From Deltaproteobacteria bacterium (GTDB lineage Bacteria > Desulfobacterota > Desulfobacteria > Desulfobacterales > ETH-SRB1): a stretch of 30,127 bases of DNA. A model generated the notes under the pieces. That model saw nothing but the letters and a program-made list of their open reading frames with translations. It made no database searches and was not told where the DNA came from. The stretch spans positions 1-30,127 of the forward strand of contig JAFCZU010000064.1 of assembly GCA_019314185.1 (NCBI GenBank), written 5' to 3'. Below, in pieces: positions 8,275-16,786 of the stretch (positions within the stretch are counted from its first letter, which is position 1; each line of letters begins with the position of its first letter). Both the position numbers and the translations under genes were made by a program.

Positions 8275-9459
8275 CTACGATCTGTAATCAGCATTAATTT
8301 TAACATAGTCAATGGAGAAATCACATGTTAATACAGAAGAAAATCCCATGCCTGCATGCAAGTCAATAGTTACTGTAAATTCAGGCTGTTTAAGAACCTT
8401 TGTCGCTTTAGCTTCAGCTTTTTTTCCGCACCCCATACTGTCTTTTACCATCAAAACATCATCAAAAAACAGATCCACTCTGTCTGGATCAAACAGGGCG
8501 TTTGCTCTGCCGACTGCGCCAAGAATCCTCCCCCAGTTAGCATCTTCGCCGAAAAACGCCGTTTTTACAAGGTTTGAGTCGGCAACAGTCTTTGCAACCT
8601 TATGTGCATCATTGTTTGTAAGGGCGCCCTTTACCGCAATTTCAACCATCTTTGTGGCCCCCTCTCCGTCTTTTATAATTTTTTTTGCAAGGCTGATCAT
8701 GACCTCGTCAAGGGCCTTTTGAAATGAACTGTTTTGGGTGGAGCCTTGAACAACGGCTTCAGACACACCGTTTGCCATAATAATGACAGAATCGTTAGTA
8801 CTCATGTCGCCGTCAATGGTGATTCTGTTAAAGGAACGTTCTGTTGCATTATAAAGGGCATCGTAAAGAAAATCCGGCGAAGCTTTAATGTCGGTGCAGA
8901 TAAAACAAAGCATTGTGGCCATGTCAGGGCATATCATGCCGGAACCTTTGGCTACGCCGCATATTGTAAAGGTTTTGCCTTCAATAGCCCCTTGTGCGGA
9001 AACTGTTTTCGGCACAGTATCGGTTGTCATTATGGCTTTGGCAAGATCGTCAAACCCTCTCGGGGCAAGCGTTTTAACAAGCCTTGGGGTTGCTTTTTTA
9101 ATCTTTGCTATCGGCAGCGGCTTTCCAATAACCCCTGTTGAAGCTACGAGTACATGATCTTCGGACATGCCGAGAGCAGCAGCAGCATGGCCGGCCATGT
9201 CTTTTGCATCACGCATTCCATGCTCTCCGGTACAGCAGTTTGCGTTGCCGCTGTTAACGATAACAGCCTGGCAGACGCCCTGCTTAATCCGTTCAATGTC
9301 TAAAAGCACTGGAGCTGCTTTAATTTTGTTTTGTGTAAATACACTGGCAACACAGGCAGGAACTTCCGACAAGATAAGCCCCAGGTCTTTTCTGCCATTT
9401 TTTTTAAGTCCTGAAGCGATTCCTGCTGCCTTAAAGCCCGGACAGAATATTTTTTTCAT
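8275..9459 (-). CDS. argJ: Bifunctional ornithine acetyltransferase / N-acetylglutamate synthase ArgJ
   Basis: The 394-residue protein recycles acetyl groups in arginine synthesis, moving acetyl from N-acetylornithine to glutamate. It is an Ntn-type self-cleaving enzyme: KGSGMI (171-176) precedes the cleavage site ATML (181-184), with Thr182 as the nucleophile of the mature beta chain. ITIDGDMSTNDS and the C-terminal GEDANWGRILGAVGRA are also family signatures. Whether it can use acetyl-CoA as well cannot be told. The ribosome site is weak. It precedes the pseudouridine synthase on the same strand, without other arg genes nearby. Confidence 0.95.
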   Translation of the reverse strand: MKKIFCPGFKAAGIASGLKKNGRKDLGLILSEVPACVASVFTQNKIKAAPVLLDIERIKQGVCQAVIVNSGNANCCTGEHGMRDAKDMAGHAAAALGMSEDHVLVASTGVIGKPLPIAKIKKATPRLVKTLAPRGFDDLAKAIMTTDTVPKTVSAQGAIEGKTFTICGVAKGSGMICPDMATMLCFICTDIKASPDFLYDALYNATERSFNRITIDGDMSTNDSVIIMANGVSEAVVQGSTQNSSFQKALDEVMISLAKKIIKDGEGATKMVEIAVKGALTNNDAHKVAKTVADSNLVKTAFFGEDANWGRILGAVGRANALFDPDRVDLFFDDVLMVKDSMGCGKKAEAKATKVLKQPEFTVTIDLHAGMGFSSVLTCDFSIDYVKINADYRS

Positions 9460-10253
9460 AGCATTTATCTTATCTCAAAGATTGATGTTTTAGCCGGTAA
9501 ACACCTGGCGTACAAATCCATTGTTGCTTTTATCTAACCTGGATTGAGCGATCAGCCATTAGCTTTTAGCTATTAGTCAAACTATATCAAGATGTTATTA
9601 AATAATAACATCTCACCCAATGGGTGAAAATCAAATCGCTGGTAACCATCCGAAATAATACCTGCCGCGACGGGCGCGAGCACTGCGGGAAAGCTAACCG
9701 CTAATTGCTAAGAGCTCATCTTAGTTAATAGTGAGTTAGGGCTCTTCAACCGTGAACCGCTCAACCCAAGCTTTATATACCTGCAAACCAGCAAAATTGG
9801 CAACAGCTATTTCTTTCTTAATTGATCACCCACAGATTTACGCTGATCATCATTGATGCTTTTCAGCTTTTTATAACAGGGACATAATCCTTCTTGATAT
9901 TTTAATAATTATATCATAAAGCTACAGAAACAACAGAAAAATATTCGTAATCACTCAACTATATAGGTTGAAGCTCCATAACAGTCTTCAATCTATCCAC
10001 CTGCGGCCATATAATTTTGGCAAGCATTATCCCGAAACACGGCACAAAATCATACGATTTAATTAAAGCAGTAAGGCTTTATGCAAAGCAAAAAATAGTG
10101 GAAGAACCCAGGTAGTATTACAACTGTGAGAAGTGAGAAGTGAATATTGAAAATTGCATGGAAATGGGAAATGAAAAACGAGGAGCTAAAAAATAGAACC
10201 AAGAAGTTTGCGCATAGCTGTTAAGGGTTACATAAAAACATAAAACCCAAATC
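9460..10253. other. Long gap without a recognisable gene
   Basis: About 800 bases upstream of argJ and of the dead response regulator carry no convincing gene. I see short inverted and simple repeats such as GATGTTATTAAATAATAACATC (9591-9612, a perfect palindrome), and GTGAGAAGTGAGAAGTGA (10126-10143), similar to 14147-14171. Short open stretches near 9990-10115 have no recognisable product. It may contain argJ's promoter and eroded genes. Confidence 0.5.
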
Positions 10254-10268
10254 AGGGGGAGAAGTCTT

Positions 10269-10358
10269 ATGATACAAGCAAGGGCTCATACGTTATATCA
10301 GGTTAGGTACGTATGGGCTTTTTTTGTTCTTAAACTCAGGCAGAGGAATGTTTTATGA
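10269..10358 (+). CDS. Possible 29-residue leader peptide
   Basis: A strong AGGGGGAG ribosome site (10254-10261) precedes ATG at 10269. The frame reads MIQARAHTLYQVRYVWAFFV and continues to a TGA at 10356-10358, which overlaps the response regulator start as ATGA. The frame runs through a terminator-like hairpin, so translation would affect hairpin formation. I do not recognise the peptide. It could be a regulatory leader or chance. Confidence 0.4.
   Translation: MIQARAHTLYQVRYVWAFFVLKLRQRNVL
10280..10325 (+). terminator. Terminator-like hairpin inside the leader
   Basis: AAGGGCTCATACGT (10280-10293) pairs with ACGTATGGGCTTTT (10309-10322) over 14 positions including three G-U pairs, with a 15-base loop. 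It is followed by a T-run (CTTTTTTT, 10318-10325). This has the form of an intrinsic terminator and lies only 30 bases before the response regulator start, so it may work as an attenuator. Confidence 0.6.
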
Positions 10359-11174
10359 AAATTCTCATTGTTGATGACGATCCAAAGGGGTTTTACTCAA
10401 GTTTCGCACCCTTTAATTTAGCCAAAGCGTTAGACGGCAAGGGTTGAAAATAAATTTTAAGGCGAAATATACTGCCTGTGCTTTTTACAACGGCGCCAAT
10501 CAATTAATATAAGATTGATGCTTAATACATCTTTAAATTAAATATGTTATATCTCCTTTGCGCCTGATCGTAATGTATGCCGCACAGGTTGCTGCTTACA
10601 AAATATAAGTAAATGATTTCGCTGTAAAAATGTTATTTTCAACCCTTCATGCTCAAAGGGCACTATGTGAGGATAGCGAAAAAGCTGGATGACAAGATCC
10701 AAGATCTTGAAAAAACCAACATTGAGCTGAAGAAAACAGAGGATTTTCTGCATAAAAAGGAAAAAGAGCGCAAACAAACTTTTGCGAAATTACAAAAAAC
10801 TCTGGAAGGAAATATCAACGCCCTGGCATCAGCAATGAACAAGAGAGACCCTTACACAGCAGGTCATCAGCAGCGTGTGGCCAACGCGCGCTATTGCCGA
10901 AGAAATGGGGCTTTCGAAAGATGAGACCCATGGAATCAGAACAGCCGGAACAATTCATAAGGTCGGCAAGATATCCGTGCCCGCCGAGATTCTTGTTAAG
11001 CCAAGCCGGTTAAACGACATCGAATTCAGTATAGTTAAGACTCATTCCCAGGTCGGCTATGACATATTAAAGGATATAGAATTTCCATGGCCTGTTGCTG
11101 AAATCGTGCTTTAACATCACGAAAGGATGGATGGTTTCGGTAGCTTAAAAAATCAAACAGATAACACATTCTGA
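10355..11174 (+). pseudogene. Decayed HD-GYP response regulator
   Basis: The frame starts MKILIVDDDPKG, the first strand and acidic pocket of a receiver domain, and is then interrupted by repeat element B3 and stopped at 10445-10447. After the element, coding similarity resumes near 10649 with a coiled-coil linker and an HD-GYP start (NKRDPYTAGHQQRVAN). A frameshift near 10885 moves it into another frame (RAIAEEMGLSKDETHGIRTA). The HD motif reads IHKVGKIS, so the catalytic Asp is Lys. TAA at 11112-11114 replaces a likely Gln codon before HHERMDG, and the GYP motif is missing. The intact gene would have encoded a c-di-GMP phosphodiesterase or HD-GYP signalling protein, perhaps the partner of the kinase downstream. 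Confidence 0.88.
10396..10583. mobile_element. Element B3, inserted in the response regulator
   Basis: CTCAAGTTTCGCACCC begins at 10396, right after the codons for receiver residues MKILIVDDDPKG. The following 128 or so bases are nearly identical to 7253-7380. About 35 extra bases (AT-rich, near 10524-10558) come before the shared GCGCCTGATCGTAATGTATG. AATGTTATTTTCAACCCTT at 10629-10647 matches the interior of B1 (1475-1493), so the insertion may extend to about 10648. Confidence 0.75.
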
Positions 11175-11212
11175 TAATTGCCCATTAAACAAATTAGTGA
11201 AAGAAAAGTAAA

Positions 11213-14146
11213 ATGAAAAAATCATTCATAACCTCTCAGCAACACTTTCAAAGTTTAAGGCGAAATTTCCTTACGTTCGTGATTGCTGCTTTTATCTTGA
11301 CGGCCGCCTTCTTTTCAACTGTTGCCGCCTGGCAGGAACCGTTATCGATAAAGGTCGGCGCTTATGCAAATTACCCTAAAATTTTTATGAATGCAAACGG
11401 CAGGGTTTCCGGATTCTGGCCCGATCTCATGGAACATATGGCTCAAGCAGAAAACTGGGAGATAGAATATGTCTGGGGGACATGGAGTGATGGCCTCGAC
11501 CGCTTAAAGAGCGAAGAGATAGATATAATGCCGGATGTGGCATTTACGGAAAAGCGCAATAAACTCTATGCCTTCTCTGAAGCCCCTGTTCTTATGAGCT
11601 GGACAAGGATGTATGTTAATAAAGAGAATGCTGAAATCCAGTCCATCACAGACCTGAGAAACAAAAAAATCGCCGCCCTTAAGGGAAGCGTCAACCTTGA
11701 AGGCCCTGGTGGATTGAGAGAAATCGTTCGTGGATTTAATTTAAACTGCACCTTCCTGAAACTGGATGATTACACGGAAGTCTTCAAGGCAATAGAAGAA
11801 AACAGGGCCGATGCCGGGATAACAAACAGGAACTTCGGGAATAAAAACGCGAAAAAATTTAATCTTAAAAAGACACCGATTCTTTTCCAGCCCATTAATA
11901 TAAAATTTGCCTTTCCGAAGGACGCCGAATCAACCCCATACCTTTCCGAAAGAGTCAATTATCATATAAAGCAGCTTAAACAGGACGAGAGTTCCATCTA
12001 TTACCGGTTGTTAGAGGAATATTTTGAATCGGAAATCGCGGAAAAGACGATTAAAGTATTCCCCGGATGGCTTAGCGCTGTATTAAAAAGTATAGCGGTT
12101 CTATTTGTTTTTTTAATTCTTGTGATAATCGCAACAAGAATACAGGTAAAAAGAAAGACAAAAGAAATCAGGGTCAAGAGCGAGGCGTTGCAGATAAGCG
12201 AACAAAGATACCGTGAAATTTACAATTCCCCCAGTGATGCCATTTTTATCCACGATGCTTCGACGGGTGAGATTCTTGATGTGAACCGTGCGATGCTGGA
12301 AATGTATGGTTATGACCGTGAAGAAGTTTTACAAATGAAAATTGGAGATATCAGTTCAGGGAACCATCCCTATACCCAGGATCAAGCTGGGAAACTGGTC
12401 AATAAGGCAATAGTTGACGGGCCGCAGACGTTTGAGTGGCAGGCGAAAAAGAAAAACGGAAAGTCTTTCTGGGCTGAAGTCGCGTTAAAATATAGCGAGA
12501 TTCAGGATGCAGGGTATGTTGTCGCTGTCGTGCGGGATGTCACAGAACGAAAGCAGGCAGAGGAAACGCTACAGGAGAGTGAAAGAAGACTTGCAAGTGC
12601 TATTGAGGGGAATTCGATCCCAACCTTTATTATTGACGGCAATCACTTCATTACACACTGGAATAAGGCTTGTGAGAGTTTGACCGGTTTTTCTGCTTCT
12701 GAAACGGTGGGTACAAAAAAACAATGGCTTGCTTTCTATCATGAAGAAAGACCGGTTATGGCTGATTCCGTAGTGGATGGGGCGACAGAGGAAAAAATGG
12801 CCGAATGTTATAAGCATATCGGCTATAACAAATCTGCTCTGATTGAAGGGGCGTATGAAGGTGAAAATTTTTATCCTGATCTTGGAGAAAAAGGCAAATG
12901 GCTTTTCTTTACTGCAGCGCCATTGAAAGACCAACAGGGAAAGATTGTTGGCGCAATAGAAACTTTCCAGGATGTTACCGAACGAAGGAATATGGAGGAG
13001 CAGATCCGCCAGTCCCAGAAGATGGAGGCCATCGGCACTCTGGCCGCCGGCATAGCCCATGACTTTAACAACCTGCTGACTGTCATCATCGGTAATGCCC
13101 AGCTTGCGTTGATGGATGTCATCAAGAATGAATCCTTACGCAAGGGAATAGAAGAAATCGAGAAAGCCGGGGACAGGGCGGCATCTCTTATCCGGCAGCT
13201 TCTTGCCTTCAGCCGTAAGCAGATAATAAAGCCTGAGATTATGGATCTGAATAAAGGGATAAACGAGACGGAAAAGATGCTTAAGCGTATGATCGGAGAG
13301 GATATTGAATTTCTAACGGTTTTAGAACCTGAGCTGTGGAAGGTCTATGCCAACTCCGGACAGATCAGCCAGATAATCATGAACATGGTGATTAATGCCG
13401 GAGACGCCATGCCGCAGGGAGGAAAGCTCACCATTGAGACAGCCAACACTGATCTAAACGAGAACTATTTTCGTGATCACGGTATTGAAGGAGAAAAGAC
13501 AGGCCATTATGTGATGCTGGCTGTAAGTGATACCGGAAGCGGGATGGACAAGGAAACCCAGGAACATATTTTTGAGCCTTTTTTCACCACAAAGGAAGTC
13601 GGCAAGGGCACGGGACTGGGTTTGTCTACAGCCTACGGCATTGTTAAACAAAATAATGGTTTTATCTGGGTTTACAGCGAGCCTGGAAAAGGAACGATAT
13701 TCAAGGTCTATCTGCCAAAGGTACAGGGGGATGCGGAGCCGGAGGAAAAAGAACAACCCCCTGTAGTCGAACTATCCGGTTCTGAAACAGTTTTGATTGT
13801 GGATGATGATGAAGGTCTTCTACAATTTGCGCAAAAGGTTCTCCAGGGCTATGGGTACAAAGTCCTTGTGGCTGAAAATGGTGAAGATGCTTTGATGGTC
13901 AGCCAGTCTTACGAGGGGCCGATTGATCTGATGATAACTGATGTGGTGATGCCGAAGATGGGCGGGAAGGAACTCATGGAAAGGTTACAGCCTATTTATC
14001 CTCAGATGAAGGTAATTTATATGTCAGGATACACGGACAACGCAATTGTTCATCACGGTGTTTTGACGACAGGGCTGAATTTTCTCGAAAAACCTTTTTC
14101 GCCGAAAAGCCTGGCACTCAAAGTGCAGGAAGCGCTGGGGAATTGA
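11213..14146 (+). CDS. Hybrid histidine kinase with periplasmic solute-binding-type sensor
   Basis: This 977-residue membrane protein has an N-terminal signal/TM segment (about 17-40) and a periplasmic SBP_bac_3-like sensor (about 46-275; VGAYANYPKIFMNANGRVSG). A second TM (about 285-308) and two PAS domains (about 325-450 and 455-595) follow. The HisKA domain has its phosphorylated His in GIAHDFNNLL (about 616), and the ATPase domain has MNMVINAGDAM, DTGSGMD and GKGTGLGLS. A C-terminal receiver (about 860-975) has the phosphoacceptor Asp in MITDVVMPKMGG. The sensor probably binds an amino-acid-like ligand, or a signal relayed by a binding protein. The nearest response regulator gene, just upstream, is dead, so its output partner is elsewhere or its own receiver is used for phosphorelay. 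Confidence 0.92.
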   Translation: MKKSFITSQQHFQSLRRNFLTFVIAAFILTAAFFSTVAAWQEPLSIKVGAYANYPKIFMNANGRVSGFWPDLMEHMAQAENWEIEYVWGTWSDGLDRLKSEEIDIMPDVAFTEKRNKLYAFSEAPVLMSWTRMYVNKENAEIQSITDLRNKKIAALKGSVNLEGPGGLREIVRGFNLNCTFLKLDDYTEVFKAIEENRADAGITNRNFGNKNAKKFNLKKTPILFQPINIKFAFPKDAESTPYLSERVNYHIKQLKQDESSIYYRLLEEYFESEIAEKTIKVFPGWLSAVLKSIAVLFVFLILVIIATRIQVKRKTKEIRVKSEALQISEQRYREIYNSPSDAIFIHDASTGEILDVNRAMLEMYGYDREEVLQMKIGDISSGNHPYTQDQAGKLVNKAIVDGPQTFEWQAKKKNGKSFWAEVALKYSEIQDAGYVVAVVRDVTERKQAEETLQESERRLASAIEGNSIPTFIIDGNHFITHWNKACESLTGFSASETVGTKKQWLAFYHEERPVMADSVVDGATEEKMAECYKHIGYNKSALIEGAYEGENFYPDLGEKGKWLFFTAAPLKDQQGKIVGAIETFQDVTERRNMEEQIRQSQKMEAIGTLAAGIAHDFNNLLTVIIGNAQLALMDVIKNESLRKGIEEIEKAGDRAASLIRQLLAFSRKQIIKPEIMDLNKGINETEKMLKRMIGEDIEFLTVLEPELWKVYANSGQISQIIMNMVINAGDAMPQGGKLTIETANTDLNENYFRDHGIEGEKTGHYVMLAVSDTGSGMDKETQEHIFEPFFTTKEVGKGTGLGLSTAYGIVKQNNGFIWVYSEPGKGTIFKVYLPKVQGDAEPEEKEQPPVVELSGSETVLIVDDDEGLLQFAQKVLQGYGYKVLVAENGEDALMVSQSYEGPIDLMITDVVMPKMGGKELMERLQPIYPQMKVIYMSGYTDNAIVHHGVLTTGLNFLEKPFSPKSLALKVQEALGN

Positions 14147-14584
14147 GAAGTGAGAATTGAGAAGTGAGAATTTAAGGAACTGTGAAAATTACTAATGATG
14201 GAGCGCAGCGACTTCCTGTTTGAAGCTTTTTAAAGATAAAGGGTTTAAAATTAAATAGTGTAGCCAAGGGTCACCTTTTTTTGCTTCCCTATGCCGGTAC
14301 GATTTGACAGAAGGCGCCTTGATCAGGAGTATTGGCAGTTGATCAGAGGCAAACCCCAATCCACCGCCTGATTTTTGAATTCCCTTAGCAATAAGGCCTT
14401 GCAGCAATTTTGCCTGCACCTGAGTGTTACAAACAAAACATTATAAGTCTATGTTTCTCAGGGGTTATCCAATTTTGATGGTGAATCAAGGGCAAAAGGC
14501 TATGCTTGACTTTTCTGATTCATGCAAGAGGAGCGGTTTTATAAAGAATAACTTTGCGATTTTAAAGGAAGAAGGAGTTTTTTA
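14147..14584. other. Gap with short tandem repeat, no recognised gene
   Basis: Just after the kinase stop there are two tandem copies of GAGAAGTGAGAATT (about 14146-14173). The rest holds a 75-codon minus-strand open frame (14192-14419) that matches nothing I know and lacks a ribosome site. The end contains a purine-rich ribosome site for the small gene at 14585. Confidence 0.5.
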
Positions 14585-14785
14585 ATGGATTTTATTGAAA
14601 AAACAAGAATCAGGCTGGAGCACTGGATCACACACAATGATCATCATCAAAAGGAATATGAGATGCTTGCTGAACAATTAGAGACAGCTGGAAAGAATGA
14701 GAGTTCGAAGCACGTCCGAGAAATGATAAAAATTATGATTAAAAGCAACGAATGTTTGCGCAATGCCTTAAAGACTCTCGATTAA
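14585..14785 (+). CDS. Small helical protein of unknown function
   Basis: A strong ribosome site (GGAAGAAGGAG, about 14566-14576) precedes the ATG of a 66-residue protein rich in charged helical residues. The N-terminal half has WITHNDHHQKEYEMLAEQLE, a histidine-rich stretch (HNDHH) that could bind metal. The second half is VREMIKIMIKSNECLRNALK. I recall similar small proteins in sulfate reducers without a known role. It has no signal peptide or membrane segment. It converges with the metF-like gene 88 bases away, so it is not co-transcribed with it. Confidence 0.7.
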   Translation: MDFIEKTRIRLEHWITHNDHHQKEYEMLAEQLETAGKNESSKHVREMIKIMIKSNECLRNALKTLD

Positions 14786-14873
14786 TTCGCTATGTGTCTT
14801 TCATTATCTGATAACGGATATTAAGTCTGGCCATATGCAGAGGTTTTTGAAATCGAATCTCTTGAAACAGCCT

Positions 14874-16427
14874 CTAAAGGTATTTTTTTAGCGCTTCATG
14901 CTCTTTACCCATAAAATAGTTAATCCAGGATGAATTGCGGTTCAATGACCAATTTCTTGGCGGGACAATATTTTCCTTGAGCTTTTCTTCTTCACCAAAT
15001 GATTTCAGGCGTTCATAAGCCTGGACATAGATACACCGCTTGATACCTGGATAAACCTCGCACCAACCATCACGACTTCCTCCACAGGGGCCGTTCAGAA
15101 GGTATTTTGCGCATTGTGATTGCGGACATAAAAAGGCTGCTTCAGATAGGGTACAGTCTCCGCACATCCGGCATTCAAATCCGATAAATTTAATGAGATA
15201 CTCAAATTGCGTAAATAGTCTTTCAAGAAATGTTCCGGATATTTTACGACAAATGTTCTTTGCGGGATGATATAACCATCCTCTTTTGTCAAAAACTGTT
15301 TTGTGAACCAGCCTGTTAAAGCGATAGCTTGCCGATCTTCGTGGAATGCTTTGGTGTCGATCGACCAGCACATTTGTGTTTAGTCCTGTTTTATTATCCG
15401 CTTTATAGTAGTAAAAACTGTTTTCTTGCGGAAAAGAGAACTCCTGTGTCCATTGCTTCCAGTCGGGATAAAATTTTTCTCCCTTTTCCAGCACAAACTC
15501 TATATCTTCATAGGTAAGCTGAGAACCTCCTATGTGCACACCGTCGAATCCAATGCCTTTGAGGATAGCGAATAGCTTGGCAGCACGAATTAATTGATTC
15601 TTTTTTCCTTTGTCCGGAAGCCGGGATTCTTGTTCATATATGGCCATGAGTTTATCGGTTACTATGCAGCCGGGGACTAATCCCTGGTGCATGACTGAAG
15701 CCACAGTCTTGCTCGGTATGTACACATTTCCAAGTATTGGGATGCTCAGGTTGTTTTGTCGCATATACCGGAGCAACTCATCATGCTTTCGTGCATCAAA
15801 CCCCACCTGAGTGACGAGGAAATCAGCGCCAGCGGTAATTTTTTTGCGCAGCTTAAAATACTGGGTCATCAACTCTGCCTCTAACTTCTTAAAGGGAGAA
15901 ATAACACATCCCTTGAAAAAAGGAATCGGAGGGAGTTTTGAACCGCCACCCGGCGCATTATTTTCTACTTCAAATCCCCTCGTCATTTCATCTGCCATTT
16001 TTACAAGCTGCACCGTGTCCAGATCAAATACCGGTTTGGCAAACCCCTTAAAACCGTAACGAGGATAGTCTCCTCCCATGATAAGGAGATTGTATATCTC
16101 TTCTCTGCCATGAGCAAACAAACGACTTTCCAGTTGATTTCTATTTCTGTCCTTACACGTTAAGTGTACCAGAGGGTCAATGCCTAACTTTAAAATCTCT
16201 CTTCCCAATACCTCCGGGCTAAGAGCCGGATGTCCTCCGGCGTTTTCCGTGATACTCAAGGCCTGTATTTGTCCTCCAAGGGCTGCCTTTTCAGCAAAAA
16301 CAAGGAGTTTGTCCTGAACCTTGCTTCTGGATCCTCTGCCGGGAACCAGTTCGCACGTTATGGTAAATACCTTTTTGTTTAGAAGAGAGTCCTTGAATTT
16401 GTTTTTTTTGTGGGAATGAGAATTCAT
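14874..16427 (-). CDS. Methylenetetrahydrofolate reductase fused to a MetV-like cysteine-rich domain
   Basis: Residues about 15-320 are a MetF-type TIM barrel (ITCELVPGRGSR, NLLIMGGDYPRYG, FLVTQVGFDA and IPILGNVYIPS). The C-terminal third is an MTHFR_C/MetV domain with eight cysteines at 419, 422, 425, 434, 439, 448, 456 and 465 (CRMCGDC, then LNGPCGGSRDGWCEVYPG). MetV binds Fe-S clusters, and eight cysteines would suit two [4Fe-4S] sites. The enzyme reduces methylene-THF to methyl-THF for methionine synthesis and, in sulfate reducers, works in the Wood-Ljungdahl methyl branch. The fused order differs from acetogens with separate metV and metF. No clear ribosome site is visible upstream of the ATG at 16427. 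Confidence 0.88.
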   Translation of the reverse strand: MNSHSHKKNKFKDSLLNKKVFTITCELVPGRGSRSKVQDKLLVFAEKAALGGQIQALSITENAGGHPALSPEVLGREILKLGIDPLVHLTCKDRNRNQLESRLFAHGREEIYNLLIMGGDYPRYGFKGFAKPVFDLDTVQLVKMADEMTRGFEVENNAPGGGSKLPPIPFFKGCVISPFKKLEAELMTQYFKLRKKITAGADFLVTQVGFDARKHDELLRYMRQNNLSIPILGNVYIPSKTVASVMHQGLVPGCIVTDKLMAIYEQESRLPDKGKKNQLIRAAKLFAILKGIGFDGVHIGGSQLTYEDIEFVLEKGEKFYPDWKQWTQEFSFPQENSFYYYKADNKTGLNTNVLVDRHQSIPRRSASYRFNRLVHKTVFDKRGWLYHPAKNICRKISGTFLERLFTQFEYLIKFIGFECRMCGDCTLSEAAFLCPQSQCAKYLLNGPCGGSRDGWCEVYPGIKRCIYVQAYERLKSFGEEEKLKENIVPPRNWSLNRNSSWINYFMGKEHEALKKYL

Positions 16428-16486
16428 ATCGAATAAAATTTACGTAAATTTTTGTGAATCAAACTTTTTTATTCTCAATCAATGCT

Positions 16487-16505
16487 AAGTGTTAGGTGTT
16501 AAGAT
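16487..16505 (-). repeat. 18-bp motif ATCTTAACACCTRACAYT, copy 3 (inverted)
   Basis: On the minus strand this reads ATCTTAACACCTAACACTT, a near copy of 1213-1230 and 3782-3799. It lies about 17 bases before palindrome C2. Confidence 0.5.
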
Positions 16506-16522
16506 ATACCTATCTGAATATC

Positions 16523-16640
16523 GAATATCGAACAAGGAATTTCGAATGATGAAGTATGGAATCACTACGCTCTATCTTTTTACATATTAAAAATGATAGA
16601 ATACCTTATTTCGACATTCATAATTTCTTGTTCGATATTC
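16523..16640. repeat. 118-bp imperfect palindrome C2
   Basis: This is a second copy of the element at 3515-3632: GAATATCGAACAAG at the left and its inverse at the right end, at the same distance. Differences are few (for example GAAGTATGGAATCACTACGC against GAAGTGTGGAATCGCTACGT). Similarity continues to about 16684. The gap 16428-16786 holds this and AT-rich sequence, with a stretch near 16700-16750 that resembles 3705-3745 in inverted orientation. Confidence 0.8.
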
Positions 16641-16786
16641 TGCGGTTCAAAACAAACTTGTAAGTTTAATTTTTATTAAAAAGCATATAATATGCTGTTT
16701 TAAGACACATTTTGCAAATAGCAATTTTGTGTTTTTTAAGAGAGCATCAAGCCTGTGCCGGTAATTATTCGCCGAGACTCTTGCTG

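Noticed and set aside
8312..9493. Several long plus-strand ORFs opposite argJ
   Set aside because: They are shadows of argJ, which has full-length family matches.
10190..10354. A cyclic-di-GMP riboswitch upstream of the HD-GYP regulator
   Set aside because: The conserved core of the known c-di-GMP riboswitch classes is not visible; only a terminator-like hairpin is.
14192..14419. A 75-codon minus-strand ORF
   Set aside because: No ribosome site, no recognisable motif and no conserved neighbour; probably chance in a gap.
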